A DNA stretch of 64,000 nucleotides, taken from JAWVFM01 sp963739355. GTDB lineage: Bacteria > Actinomycetota > Thermoleophilia > Solirubrobacterales > 70-9. Position 1 is the stretch's first letter, and each line of letters begins with the position of its first letter. The stretch covers positions 372,001 to 436,000 of the forward strand of contig CAVUAD010000007.1 of assembly GCA_963739355.1 (NCBI GenBank). The letters run 5' to 3'. Both the position numbers and the translations under genes were made by a program. The notes below the pieces were generated by a model, which was given only the letters and a program-made list of their open reading frames with translations, was not told where the DNA came from and did no database searches. This document shows positions 26,634 through 35,082 of the stretch, one piece after another.

Positions 26634-27877
26634 GGCCTCGGCTCCCGGACGCCGGCGTCCGCGGCGGAGGTGACCTCCGAGCTCCAGTCCATCTCGACGA
26701 GGCCGAGCTGCGGGTTGCCCCACACGACGATCTCGGCGACCGGGCGGCGCAGGTCCACGAAGTCGAAGACCTGCTCGTTCCGGGAGAACGAGCAGTTGAC
26801 GACGTAGCTCCCCGGGGCCAGCGTGTTGACGACCGACGCCGAGTAGTCGACGACCTCGCCCGGTGCCAGCGTCTCACGCTCGCCAGCGACCGGGTCGAGC
26901 GGTGTCGAGAAGACGCGGGTCCCGTCCTTCGCGCAGATTTCGAATGAGAACACCGGGTTCTCGATGTCGCTGTCTGCGACCAGCCTCGCGTGCAGGTGGA
27001 TGGACCGGCCGTGCTCGAAGCCCTGCGGGTTTCGCTGGCCGGCGTCGTCCTCCAGCCAGACGTCCGCGATGCGGCCGAGCAGCCCAGGCTCAGTCATCTT
27101 GCCCGAGCCGTTCGCGGAGCCCGACTCCGCGAAGTTCAGCTGGAAGTAGTGGCGGGCCACCTCGTCCGGGTCGCCGGCCTGCCGGATCAGCCCGTCGTGG
27201 ATGAGGATGGCCTCGTCGCACAGCGAGCGCATGCTCTCCATGTCGTGGGTGACGAAGAGGATGGTGCGGCCCTCGGAGCGCATGCCTTCGAACGTGTCGT
27301 TGCACTTCTGCGCGAAGGAGGCATCGCCTACCGCAAGGACCTCGTCGATCAGCATCACCTCAGCGTCGGCCTGGACCATGACCGCGAACGCAAGGCGCAT
27401 CGCCATGCCGGACGAGTAGTTCTTGAGCTTCAGCTCGATGAAGTCCTCGAGCTCCGCGAACTCGATCACCTCGTCGAAGCGCCGCCGGGCCTCGGCTGGC
27501 GTGAGGCCCATCATCACGCCGTTCAGCAGCACGTTGTCGCGTGCGGTCAGGCTTGGGTTGAAGCCGACGCCGAGCTCGATGAACGGCGCCAGGGTGCCGG
27601 CCACCCGGATCGTTCCGCTGTCCGCCCGGTAGATGCTCGCCAGGAGCTTGAGGAGCGTCGTCTTCCCCGAGCCGTTGCGCCCGACGATTCCCTTCATCTC
27701 GCCCTTGCGCACGTCGAAGCTGATGCCGCGGAGCGCCTCCAGCCGGGTCGTGTCGGTGCGCCGGAGCGGATGCATCGCCTTCTCCTTGAGGGTGTCGACG
27801 CGGTGCGTGGGGAGGACGAAGGTCTTGTGGAGGTCTCGCACCTCGACCGCAAGCGGCGCGCCGCGCTCAGCTCCCAT
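26630..27877 (-). CDS. Polysaccharide ABC exporter ATPase with Wzt_C-like domain
   Basis: A 415-residue protein. The N-terminal ATPase (about 10-250) has Walker A GIVGRNGSGKTTLL, signature YSSGMAMRL and Walker B EVMLIDEVLAVGD. The C-terminal beta-sandwich (about 265-400; SIHLHARLVADSDIENPVFS and NCSFSRNEQVFDFVD) matches the Wzt carbohydrate-binding domain that recognises the glycan end before export. So export probably follows full-length chain synthesis in the cytosol, although a Wzy-type polymerase is also nearby. It overlaps the upstream glycosyltransferase by 11 bases. Confidence 0.93.
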   Translation of the reverse strand: MGAERGAPLAVEVRDLHKTFVLPTHRVDTLKEKAMHPLRRTDTTRLEALRGISFDVRKGEMKGIVGRNGSGKTTLLKLLASIYRADSGTIRVAGTLAPFIELGVGFNPSLTARDNVLLNGVMMGLTPAEARRRFDEVIEFAELEDFIELKLKNYSSGMAMRLAFAVMVQADAEVMLIDEVLAVGDASFAQKCNDTFEGMRSEGRTILFVTHDMESMRSLCDEAILIHDGLIRQAGDPDEVARHYFQLNFAESGSANGSGKMTEPGLLGRIADVWLEDDAGQRNPQGFEHGRSIHLHARLVADSDIENPVFSFEICAKDGTRVFSTPLDPVAGERETLAPGEVVDYSASVVNTLAPGSYVVNCSFSRNEQVFDFVDLRRPVAEIVVWGNPQLGLVEMDWSSEVTSAADAGVREPRP

Positions 27878-30650
27878 CGAGCATGGCCTCCACCTTCGTC
27901 ATCAGCTCGTCCGGGAGGGCGCGATCCCAGTCGCTCGGCCAGTTCACCGCGGCTCCGGCGGCGCGGCGCTCGCTGTCGCCTGCCGCCGCGACGGCCTCGG
28001 CGATTCCCGCGGCGACGCCGTCGACGGAGGGCTCGACGGTGATCAGGTTCGGGGAGATCCGGGACATCGCGTCGGCTGTCTTGTTCTCGAAGGAGTTGGT
28101 CACCGTGAGCATTCCTGCCGAAGCCATCTCGATCGGAACGAGGCTGGGGTGGGGGGTATACATGAGCGCCAGCCCGACGTCGTGCTCGGGCAGGAGCCGA
28201 GCGTAGGCGTCCTGGCCGCTCCGGGGAAGCAGCTCGAGCGCCGCGCCGCGCCCGAGGTCGAGCGCCGAGGCGCCGGAGACGCCGCCGATGCCGCGAAGCT
28301 CCCACTCCGGGCCGATGGCCCCGCCGTCGACGGCGCGCGAGATCGCCAGGAGGCCGAGCTCGAACATGTTGCGGGCGGCGTGCTCCTCGGGGCGCGCGTA
28401 GAAGAGCAGGCGGCGAGTGCTGCGGCGCGCGAGCTCCTCCGCGGACGGAGGCCGGACCGGCGTGATCGCGTTCTGGAAGGAGGCCGAGTTGCGGTCACCG
28501 TCCGTGGTGCCCTCGGCGTAGACGCCGACGCCGTTGTCGCGGAACCACTCTCGCAGGAGCTCCGAGGAGAACAGGGCGCGATGGGGGAACGAGTAGCTCT
28601 CCCGCGCCGCGGCGGCGAGCGAGCCCATCGGGAATGTGAACGGCTCGTACTCCTGGATCAGGTAGAGGAAGCGCTCCGCGCGCACATGGCGCACCGCGGC
28701 GGCAGCGATGTGCGCCGTCCACCAGGTCGAGGCGATGAAGCGGTCGTCGGGGCTCACCTCCAGCTGCGGCGCCTCCCGGCCGAACTCGACCTCGACGTCG
28801 TCGAAGACGCCGCGAAGGCCCGCGTAGGACTCGACCTCCGAACGCCATGCCCGGGGAAGCGGCGGCGTGGGGTCGACCGTGATCACCCTGACCCGGTGGC
28901 CGCGCGCGGCGAGGCGGCGAGCCAGGTTGAGCTTCGCGACGTACCCGCCGAAGAAGTGCCGCAGGTCGATAGTCGGCACGAGGACGTTGACGCGGGCGGG
29001 GGCCCGCTCGTTGACGACGAGGTCGAGCGGCCGGGTCTTCGCGGCGAGGGTGCGGGTTGGCTGGTGGGCGAGCTTCGAGTCGGTCATGGCGTCGAGGTCG
29101 GGAACCCGCGATTCGCCGCGCACCCGCGGAAACGGGCGCCGGCGCCCGGAGATCGCCGCGACGGCGCGCCGCCAGGCGATCCCCCTCAGGAGGCCGCCCT
29201 CGGCGCCCAGGGTCTCGTTGCGGCCCACGAGCGATCGCAGGCGCCGTACCGAAAGCTGCGCGAAGGCCGCGGAAGAGGAGTCCCACCGGCTGGCGCGACG
29301 GAGGGCCCGGCGCTTGCCCGGAGCGATCCGCGCGCCCGCGCGCAGCTCGAGGACGGTGGCGAAGAGGGCGATGCGGCACACGTCGAAGAAGTAGATCCCG
29401 CGCCAGCTTGCGAACGTACGCCGCGGGTTCGACAGGACGTTGCGCGCCCGTGCGGCGTGCGCGCGCGCTCCGCGTGGAGCCCCGGCGTTGGCTGCCGCGT
29501 GGCCGATCTGCGCGGACGTGTGCTGCACGTAGTCGTAGAGCGGCCGATCGACGTAGGCGAGGCGGCCGAGCGCGAGCGCGGTAACGCCCAGCCAGTGGTC
29601 GTGGTACGGCCTTCCCACGGCCGGCGGGAACGGCAGCGCGACGTCGAGCAGGTCCCGCCGCATCAGCGACGCGGCGCCGGTGACGGTGTTCGCGATCAGC
29701 AGGGAGGTCAGGTTCTCGTGGTTGTTGCGCCGCCGCGACCAGTAGGTGTCCGACAGGAGCCTGTCCCGCCCGTCGACGATGCGCATGTCGCTGTAGACGA
29801 GCGTTGCGTCGCCGATCGCGCCGGCGAGGATCTCGAGCTTGTCGGGATCCCAGCGATCGTCCTGGTCGCAGAGCGCGACCAGGTCCGCGTCGGGCGGCGC
29901 CAGGCGGAGTGCGCGCTCGAAGTTGGCGTAGTGGCCGAGGCGGCGCTCGGCCCGCGACACGAGAAATCGCTCGTCGCCGCCGACCAGCGACTCGATCGCC
30001 GCGAAGCGCTCGGGCGAGCTGTGGTCGTCGGAGATGCAGCAGACCCAGTTGGAGTGGCTCTGCTCGAGGATCGACCCGATCTGTCGCTCGAAGAGGTCCT
30101 TGGGCGGCTCGAACGTGGCCATGCAGATCGCGATTCGCGGGCCGGGCACCTGGCCCGGCGGCCAGGGAGGCGCGGGTGGGGAGGCGGGCGCGAGGTCGAG
30201 CGTGCCGAGCGGAGCCTCGAGGTCTCTCCCGTCGGCAAGCGTCGCGCGAACGCCGATCTCGAGCGCCGCGCCCACGTCCGCGGCCGTGAGCGGCACGACG
30301 GCCCAGAAGCCGCTCCGGTAGCTGCGAAGCTCGGGGTCCTCCTCGCTCTGCGGGTCGACTGCCCCCGTTCGCGAGGCGAGCGGGTCGAGGTCGCCGTGAA
30401 GCGCCTCGAAGAGGTCAGGTCGCGGCATTCCGAACGCGCGCGCCGGCGTCTCGCGCCCTCGCGGGCCAACCGCGAGAGCTCGGATCTCCGCGCTGGGGTG
30501 AAAGCAGGTCCCGGAGACGAACGCCGCGTTCCCGTCGCCGACGGAGAGGCCCTGCGGCAGCGGGGTGTCCAGGCGGGCGACGAGCGAGTCCGGGCCGCCG
30601 CGCAGAGCGGTGGCCGGCAGTTGCCCGGCTCGAACCTCCACGGGGGCCAT
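27867..30650 (-). CDS. Three-part glycosyltransferase: N-terminal beta domain, GT2, WsaF-like GT4
   Basis: A 927-residue cytosolic enzyme. Residues about 1-165 look like a beta-sandwich without catalytic motifs. A GT2 domain (about 170-430) has RIAICMATFEPPKDLFERQI, the acidic motif ALCDQDDRWDPDKLE and YHDHWLGVTALALG. A GT4 domain (about 590-920) resembles WsaF-type rhamnosyltransferases (HFFGGYVAKLNLARRLAARG, LIQEYEPFTFPMGS, FYARPEEHAARNMFELGL). GT2 plus GT4 fusions make disaccharide steps of rhamnan-like chains. It overlaps the ATPase gene. The start at 30650 gives MAPVEVRAGQ; a few residues either way are possible. Confidence 0.85.
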   Translation of the reverse strand: MAPVEVRAGQLPATALRGGPDSLVARLDTPLPQGLSVGDGNAAFVSGTCFHPSAEIRALAVGPRGRETPARAFGMPRPDLFEALHGDLDPLASRTGAVDPQSEEDPELRSYRSGFWAVVPLTAADVGAALEIGVRATLADGRDLEAPLGTLDLAPASPPAPPWPPGQVPGPRIAICMATFEPPKDLFERQIGSILEQSHSNWVCCISDDHSSPERFAAIESLVGGDERFLVSRAERRLGHYANFERALRLAPPDADLVALCDQDDRWDPDKLEILAGAIGDATLVYSDMRIVDGRDRLLSDTYWSRRRNNHENLTSLLIANTVTGAASLMRRDLLDVALPFPPAVGRPYHDHWLGVTALALGRLAYVDRPLYDYVQHTSAQIGHAAANAGAPRGARAHAARARNVLSNPRRTFASWRGIYFFDVCRIALFATVLELRAGARIAPGKRRALRRASRWDSSSAAFAQLSVRRLRSLVGRNETLGAEGGLLRGIAWRRAVAAISGRRRPFPRVRGESRVPDLDAMTDSKLAHQPTRTLAAKTRPLDLVVNERAPARVNVLVPTIDLRHFFGGYVAKLNLARRLAARGHRVRVITVDPTPPLPRAWRSEVESYAGLRGVFDDVEVEFGREAPQLEVSPDDRFIASTWWTAHIAAAAVRHVRAERFLYLIQEYEPFTFPMGSLAAAARESYSFPHRALFSSELLREWFRDNGVGVYAEGTTDGDRNSASFQNAITPVRPPSAEELARRSTRRLLFYARPEEHAARNMFELGLLAISRAVDGGAIGPEWELRGIGGVSGASALDLGRGAALELLPRSGQDAYARLLPEHDVGLALMYTPHPSLVPIEMASAGMLTVTNSFENKTADAMSRISPNLITVEPSVDGVAAGIAEAVAAAGDSERRAAGAAVNWPSDWDRALPDELMTKVEAMLDGS

Positions 30651-30669
30651 GCGAGCCTCGCTTGCGGCG

Positions 30670-31773
30670 TCAGTACGAGATCGGCACGTAGCCGTTCGGG
30701 AACGCCGACGGCCCGAAGAACCATGCCTCGACCGCGTAGCGGTTGTTCGGCATCGACGGGTCCGACGCTGTCTGATGCAGGAAGAGCTCGTCGAAGAGGA
30801 GAGCGTCGCCCGGCTCGAAGATCGGCCGTTCGATCCCGAGATCCCCGGCCGCCTCCTCCGCGACCGCCGCGGACACCTGGAAGCCCAGGACGGTGCCCTC
30901 CGTTCCGGTCGGGACGAAGTCGTCGAGGCGCCGCGGCACCACGTCCAGTCCCGGCGCCACGTCGCCGCAGCGCGACAGCGCGAGCCAGACGTTCAGGGCG
31001 CGGACGTCGCCGAGGAACGACCCGTCCTGGTGCCAGGCACCGGGCACCGACGGCTCGGCCTTGCGCAGCGTGCTCTTGTTGGCCGACAGCGCCGGCCGCT
31101 CGCCGAGGTAGTCCCGGATCAGGTCCGGCATGCCCACCTTCTCGAGCTCCTCCAGGACGTCGAACATGACCCGCGGGGAGTCGACGGCCAGGACGCCGCC
31201 GCCCTCCTGGATCCAGGGGCGCTCGGGGAGGCCGGTGAACGGTGGCTGGGGCTCGAACTCCTCGTAGTAGGGGCGGTCGCTTCCGTTGGCGCCGGCCAGG
31301 CGCTCCTCGAACGCGCTGTCGATCCCGGCGGCCAGCGTGGCGGCCGCGTCGCGATCGACCAGCCCGCGCACGAGCAGGCAGCCGTTCTGGAGGATCCCGG
31401 CCCGCAGCAGCTCGGGGGTCAGCTCCGCCGCGCTCACCTCGGGAAGGTGGTTGCCGTTCGGGCCGCCGGCCGGGAGCCCGGCAGCCGGCTCGGGCTGCGG
31501 CGGGCGCTCGCCGCCGGCCGCGACCAGGGAGCACCCGGCGCGATGGCGAAGGTAGAGCAGCCGGCGATCTGCGTCCGCGGCGCGCTGCTCGCGGTTGCTC
31601 GCGGTCAGCTCGTCGATCTCGGCGAACGTGGCCTCGAGCTCGTCCGCCGGGAGGGCCTCGAGCGCCTTGGGTGCCATCCGGTACTCGTCGGGGCTTGGGA
31701 CCGAGCCCTGCGACTCCTCGACGGCGACGGGTCCGTCCTGGGACGCCGCCTTCCTGCGCGATCGGAAGATCAC
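30670..31773 (-). CDS. Phytanoyl-CoA dioxygenase (PhyH)-like Fe(II)/2OG oxygenase
   Basis: A 367-residue protein whose C-terminal half is a PhyH-fold oxygenase. The iron triad is H248-x-D250 in AWHQDGSFLG and distal H333 in LFLHQTASDP; ANKSTLRK and ALNVWLALSRCGDVAPGLDV complete the pattern. Residues 1-110 form a helical, Pro-rich extension without a known domain. It would hydroxylate a substrate using 2-oxoglutarate and O2. In a glycan operon that could be a lipid carrier or sugar-linked acyl group, but no substrate can be read from sequence. GTG start at 31773; it stops 19 bases before the glycosyltransferase. Confidence 0.82.
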   Translation of the reverse strand: MIFRSRRKAASQDGPVAVEESQGSVPSPDEYRMAPKALEALPADELEATFAEIDELTASNREQRAADADRRLLYLRHRAGCSLVAAGGERPPQPEPAAGLPAGGPNGNHLPEVSAAELTPELLRAGILQNGCLLVRGLVDRDAAATLAAGIDSAFEERLAGANGSDRPYYEEFEPQPPFTGLPERPWIQEGGGVLAVDSPRVMFDVLEELEKVGMPDLIRDYLGERPALSANKSTLRKAEPSVPGAWHQDGSFLGDVRALNVWLALSRCGDVAPGLDVVPRRLDDFVPTGTEGTVLGFQVSAAVAEEAAGDLGIERPIFEPGDALLFDELFLHQTASDPSMPNNRYAVEAWFFGPSAFPNGYVPISY

Positions 31774-31854
31774 GTGGGGCGGCGGCTGCGGTCGCGGGGC
31801 GTCACTGCGGCGAACGGTAGCAACCGTGTCTGGGGCGCCGCCGGCCGTGACGGG

Positions 31855-32523
31855 TCATCCGGGGTTCTGGGCAAAGGCCCATACCTGGACCGGCAGATCG
31901 GGCTCGTTGCGGAGCGGCTGCCACGAGCGGAACGCGGCCCAGCGGTCGAAATTGCCGACCACGCACTCGCGATTCCCCCAGGAGGAAACGGCGACCTGCC
32001 TGAAGCCCGCCTCTTGCAGCAGTGCCTCCAGGCCGTGCGGCGTGAAGCGCCAGTAGTCCCGCATGCCGTACTCGGGAAGCTCGTGAACCCGCACGAGGAA
32101 CGGCGTGGACACGATCGCGGTGCCGCCGGGGACGCAGAGCGCGCGTAGGTTTGCCGCCGCCGCCCGCGGGTCGATGACGTGCTCGATCACCTGCTCGCAG
32201 ATGACGACGTCATAGCTGCCGGTACGCTCGTCGCCGAGCGGGGCGCAGATGTCGAACTCGGGGAACATGAGCGCCTCGTACTCGCGCCACCCGTGTCCTG
32301 AGCGCGCCTCGCCGCTGATCTCCACCGCTCTCCGCATGGCCGGGTCGAGGCTGACGATCTTCGCCTCGATCTCGCGGTCCATCACCTGGCGCAGCCACTG
32401 GTCCGCGGGGCCGGCCGCGGCGGGGAGCGCGAGCCTGCCGAACGGCTGACCCAGCCGCCCCGCCAGCATTCGCGCGCCGCCGCCCAGCCGACGCGCGAGC
32501 CCCGGCCTCTGCCCGGCGCTCAC
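31855..32523 (-). CDS. SAM-dependent methyltransferase-like protein
   Basis: A 222-residue class I methyltransferase-like protein. It keeps the post-motif region (FPEFDICAPLGDE, YDVVICEQVIEHV, LCVPGGTAIVSTPFLVRVHE, YWRFTPHGLEALLQEAGF), typical of the Methyltransf_11 group in glycan loci. The classic GxGxG motif I is not obvious; its position reads AKIVSLDPAM. Starts at GTG 32523 with a four-base overlap to the upstream gene. It could methylate a sugar of the exported polymer. Activity is uncertain because of the weak motif I. Confidence 0.78.
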   Translation of the reverse strand: MSAGQRPGLARRLGGGARMLAGRLGQPFGRLALPAAAGPADQWLRQVMDREIEAKIVSLDPAMRRAVEISGEARSGHGWREYEALMFPEFDICAPLGDERTGSYDVVICEQVIEHVIDPRAAAANLRALCVPGGTAIVSTPFLVRVHELPEYGMRDYWRFTPHGLEALLQEAGFRQVAVSSWGNRECVVGNFDRWAAFRSWQPLRNEPDLPVQVWAFAQNPG

Positions 32524-33410
32524 AGCACCCTCCGCCACGGCTCGGGGATGGGCTCGAGGTGGACGTCGATCCCGTAGGACGAGCTCGACTCCAGGAACCA
32601 GCGCTCGAACTCCTCGCCCTCGGTCAGCAGGTTGTGCGCCGCCCAGTCGGAGTCGAGGTCGGCGTCGTTCCAGCGCCGCCGCCGCCGCGTGCGGTGGCGC
32701 TCGCGGCAGATCTCGAGGTCCACGCGGTGCAGGTGAATCAGGCGCAAATCCGGGTCGAGGTTCCACCGCTCGTCCTCGCGGCCGTGGAAGCCCGGCTTCC
32801 AATCGACCGGGACGGTGGCGATGGCGACCTTGTCGTAGGCGTCGTTGGCGAACCAGAACCGCCGCTGCTCCAGAAGCGGCCGCTCCAGGTCCAGCGGCGG
32901 CTCGCGATCCGGAAGGTGGACGACCTCGTACCCGAGGCAGTTGACCCATTCCTCGTCGAAACGGTCGAGGTAGTCGCCGAGGGTGCCCCAGTCGGGGTCC
33001 GGCGCGATCACCTCGTCCACGTCCGTGACGACCACGACGTCGTAGCGCTCGAGCAGCTCGCGCTGCTTGGCGGCGATCGTCTCCACCATCCACCGGTGGT
33101 CGACGCGGTCGTGCGCCACCGGGACGCGCACGAAGCCGCCGGCCTCGGTCGATCCGTCCGTGGTGTCGTTGTCGAGCACGTAGATGTCCTCGGGCCCGAA
33201 GAAGCGCCGGTGGTAGGCGAGCCAGATGGGCAGGAACACGGGCTCGTCGTGGACCATGGTCAGCGCGGCGCGGCGCGGGCGTGGCCGCTCGCCGGGGCGG
33301 TAGTCCGCGTAGCGGTCCGCCCGCCACTTGCGGATCGGGGCGAAGAACTCGTTGAGCGGATGTTCCAGCGCGCCCTGCGCCGGCTCGGGAGGCCTGATCG
33401 CCGGCGTCAC
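32520..33410 (-). CDS. GT2/GT92-like glycosyltransferase
   Basis: A 296-residue glycosyltransferase of the Glyco_tranf_2_4/GT92 type. It opens with ALTMVHDEPVFLPIWLAYHR, then IYVLDNDTTDGSTEAGG, and has a DxD-like centre VVVTDVDEVIAPDPDWG. The C-terminal part includes GFHGREDERW and IHLHRVDLEIC. It starts at GTG 33410, overlapping the acyltransferase stop (GTGA), and its stop overlaps the methyltransferase start. The donor sugar is unknown. Confidence 0.82.
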   Translation of the reverse strand: MTPAIRPPEPAQGALEHPLNEFFAPIRKWRADRYADYRPGERPRPRRAALTMVHDEPVFLPIWLAYHRRFFGPEDIYVLDNDTTDGSTEAGGFVRVPVAHDRVDHRWMVETIAAKQRELLERYDVVVVTDVDEVIAPDPDWGTLGDYLDRFDEEWVNCLGYEVVHLPDREPPLDLERPLLEQRRFWFANDAYDKVAIATVPVDWKPGFHGREDERWNLDPDLRLIHLHRVDLEICRERHRTRRRRRWNDADLDSDWAAHNLLTEGEEFERWFLESSSSYGIDVHLEPIPEPWRRVL

Positions 33411-34021
33411 CGCCGCTCCTGGACGGAGACGTCGCGCGCCGGCGCGCCGACCACGGTCGCCCCCGGCGCGACGTCGCTGACGACCACGGCGTTTGCGCCG
33501 ATCTTGGCGCCGTCCCCGATCTGGATCGGGCCGATCAGCTTGGCGCCCGTGCCGATGCTCACGTTCGCCCCGACCCTCGGGCCCTGGACGTTGCCGGCAC
33601 GCAGGCCGATCGTCACCCAGGGGCCGATCACGGTGCCGGTTCCGATCTCGACGATCCCGTCGAGCACCACCTGGCCGTGGATCACGTACACGCCGGGGCG
33701 GACCAGCACGGGGTCGCCGATCGAGACCTGCGCGATCATCATCGCCGCGCGGTGGAGCAGGCGGGGCACGACGGGGACCCCGCGCGCCTGCAGCCTCGCC
33801 TTGGCGCGGTAGAGGACCAGGGCCAGGAAGGCGTCGCTCACCCACATCAGCCGCAGCACCTGGCGCATCGCGTCACCGCTCGAGCTGAACACGGCACGCT
33901 CGCCGCGATGGCGCGCGGTGATCCGGGCATCGGCGAGCACGGCATCCCGCACTCCCGGGAACCTGGCGCGCAGGGACGCCATGAACCGGCTGCGCTCGTC
34001 GTCCGCGGATCGGCCTCTCAT
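33407..34021 (-). CDS. Left-handed beta-helix acyltransferase (serine acetyltransferase-like)
   Basis: A 204-residue protein. A helical N-terminal half (about 1-95) is followed by hexapeptide repeats (VLVRPGVYVIHGQVVLDG to IQIGDGAKIGANAVVVSDVA), ending VVGAPARDVSV. The layout is close to CysE-type serine acetyltransferases. However, the family histidine position in the helix reads VIHGQVVLDG rather than the usual catalytic pair, so a sugar O- or N-acyltransferase in the glycan locus is more likely than cysteine synthesis. ATG 34021 is favoured; GTG 34045 is possible. It is the first gene of the minus-strand glycan run. Confidence 0.78.
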   Translation of the reverse strand: MRGRSADDERSRFMASLRARFPGVRDAVLADARITARHRGERAVFSSSGDAMRQVLRLMWVSDAFLALVLYRAKARLQARGVPVVPRLLHRAAMMIAQVSIGDPVLVRPGVYVIHGQVVLDGIVEIGTGTVIGPWVTIGLRAGNVQGPRVGANVSIGTGAKLIGPIQIGDGAKIGANAVVVSDVAPGATVVGAPARDVSVQERR

Positions 34022-34110
34022 CTCGGGCCTGACCCTACCCAGCACGTGCGTACACTGCCGCCCACGTCAGGCGCGCCCGGGCCGCGGGACAGCGCCCGCA
34101 ACGCTGCCAG

Positions 34111-35082
34111 ATGAACGCTCCAGACCCAACCGGCGATCCCGACCTGGTCGGGTACTCGCTCGCCAACGTCGCCGACGTCGTCGTCGACTGCCTGAGCGCC
34201 GCAGGCGTGGCCGGGGTGCTCGAGGTCGGGTCGTTTCGCGGCACCCTCACCGAGGTGCTCGTCGACTGGGCGGCCGAGCGCGGGGCGACGGTGACGGGCG
34301 TCGAGCCCCTGCCACGGCCGGAGCTCGTCGAGCTCGCTTCGCGCAACCCGCACCTCACGCTTGTGGAGAGCACCTCGCACGACGCGCTTCGCGACGTCGA
34401 GCTGCCCGACGCGATCGTCCTCGACGGCGACCACAACTACTTCACGCTGCACCGCGAGCTGGAGATCATCGCCGAGCGCGCTCCAGGGTCGCGACTGCCG
34501 CTGCTCTTCTTCCACGACGTCTGCTGGCCGCATGCCCGCCGCGACACCTACTACGCGCCTGAGCGGATCCCGGAGGCCGATCGCCAGCCGATCGTGCGCG
34601 ATGCGCGGCTGCGCCCGAGGGAGTCCGGGGTGGCGTCCACGGGGCTTCACTTCGACTTTGCCGCCGCGCGGGAGGGCGGCGCGGGGAACGGCGTGCTGAC
34701 CGCGATCGAGGACTTCATGGAAGAGCGGGACGGCCTGCGGCTCGCCGTCGTCCCGGCGTTCTTCGGGCTCGGGGTGCTCTGGCACGAGGGCGCGCCCTGG
34801 GCGGGCCCCGTTGCCGAGCTCGTCGCGCCCCTGGATCGCAACCCGGTGCTGGAGAGGGTGGAGGCCAACCGGGTCGCGCAGCTCGTGACCGCCACGGCGC
34901 GCGGGCAGGAGCTGGGGGTGGAGCACGAGCAGCTCGAGCGCCTGCGCCGCCTGCTGCGCAGGATGCTCGGCTCGCGCGCGCTCGGAATCGCCGAGGTCGT
35001 CTCGCGAGTGGGCCAGCGTGGCCGGCCGCCGGTGGTCTCGCGCGAGGAGATCAGGGACGCACTGAGGGACGGCGATGGCTGA
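34111..35082 (+). CDS. SAM-dependent methyltransferase-like protein
   Basis: A 323-residue class I methyltransferase (Methyltransf_24-like). Motif I is GVLEVGSFRGTLTEVLVDW (about 35-53), followed by VTGVEPLPRP and the acidic IVLDGDHNYFTLHRELE strand. The C-terminal 90 residues form a charged helical region ending in RPPVVSREEIRDAL, not part of the catalytic fold. It is on the opposite strand to its neighbours and divergent from the acyltransferase gene; its 3' end overlaps the GT2 gene at 35051 by 32 bases. It likely modifies a glycan precursor; the substrate is unknown. Confidence 0.78.
   Translation: MNAPDPTGDPDLVGYSLANVADVVVDCLSAAGVAGVLEVGSFRGTLTEVLVDWAAERGATVTGVEPLPRPELVELASRNPHLTLVESTSHDALRDVELPDAIVLDGDHNYFTLHRELEIIAERAPGSRLPLLFFHDVCWPHARRDTYYAPERIPEADRQPIVRDARLRPRESGVASTGLHFDFAAAREGGAGNGVLTAIEDFMEERDGLRLAVVPAFFGLGVLWHEGAPWAGPVAELVAPLDRNPVLERVEANRVAQLVTATARGQELGVEHEQLERLRRLLRRMLGSRALGIAEVVSRVGQRGRPPVVSREEIRDALRDGDG

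Noticed and set aside
24802..26877. A 691-codon minus-strand frame suggesting a fusion of the sulfotransferase with upstream sequence
   Set aside because: The upstream 363 codons are an out-of-frame reading of the permease and ATPase genes; the true start is the GTG at 25788 coupled to the permease stop.
27633..31169. Very long plus-strand open frame (over 1100 codons) opposite the glycosyltransferase and oxygenase genes
   Set aside because: Composition is low-complexity Arg/Gly/Val typical of antisense frames in high-GC DNA, with no motif or ribosome site; the minus-strand genes have clear domains.
33407..34021. Acyltransferase considered as CysE of the cysteine pathway
   Set aside because: Although the layout is CysE-like, the catalytic histidine context is not convincing and its operon is glycan-related; the CysM class here probably uses O-phosphoserine.
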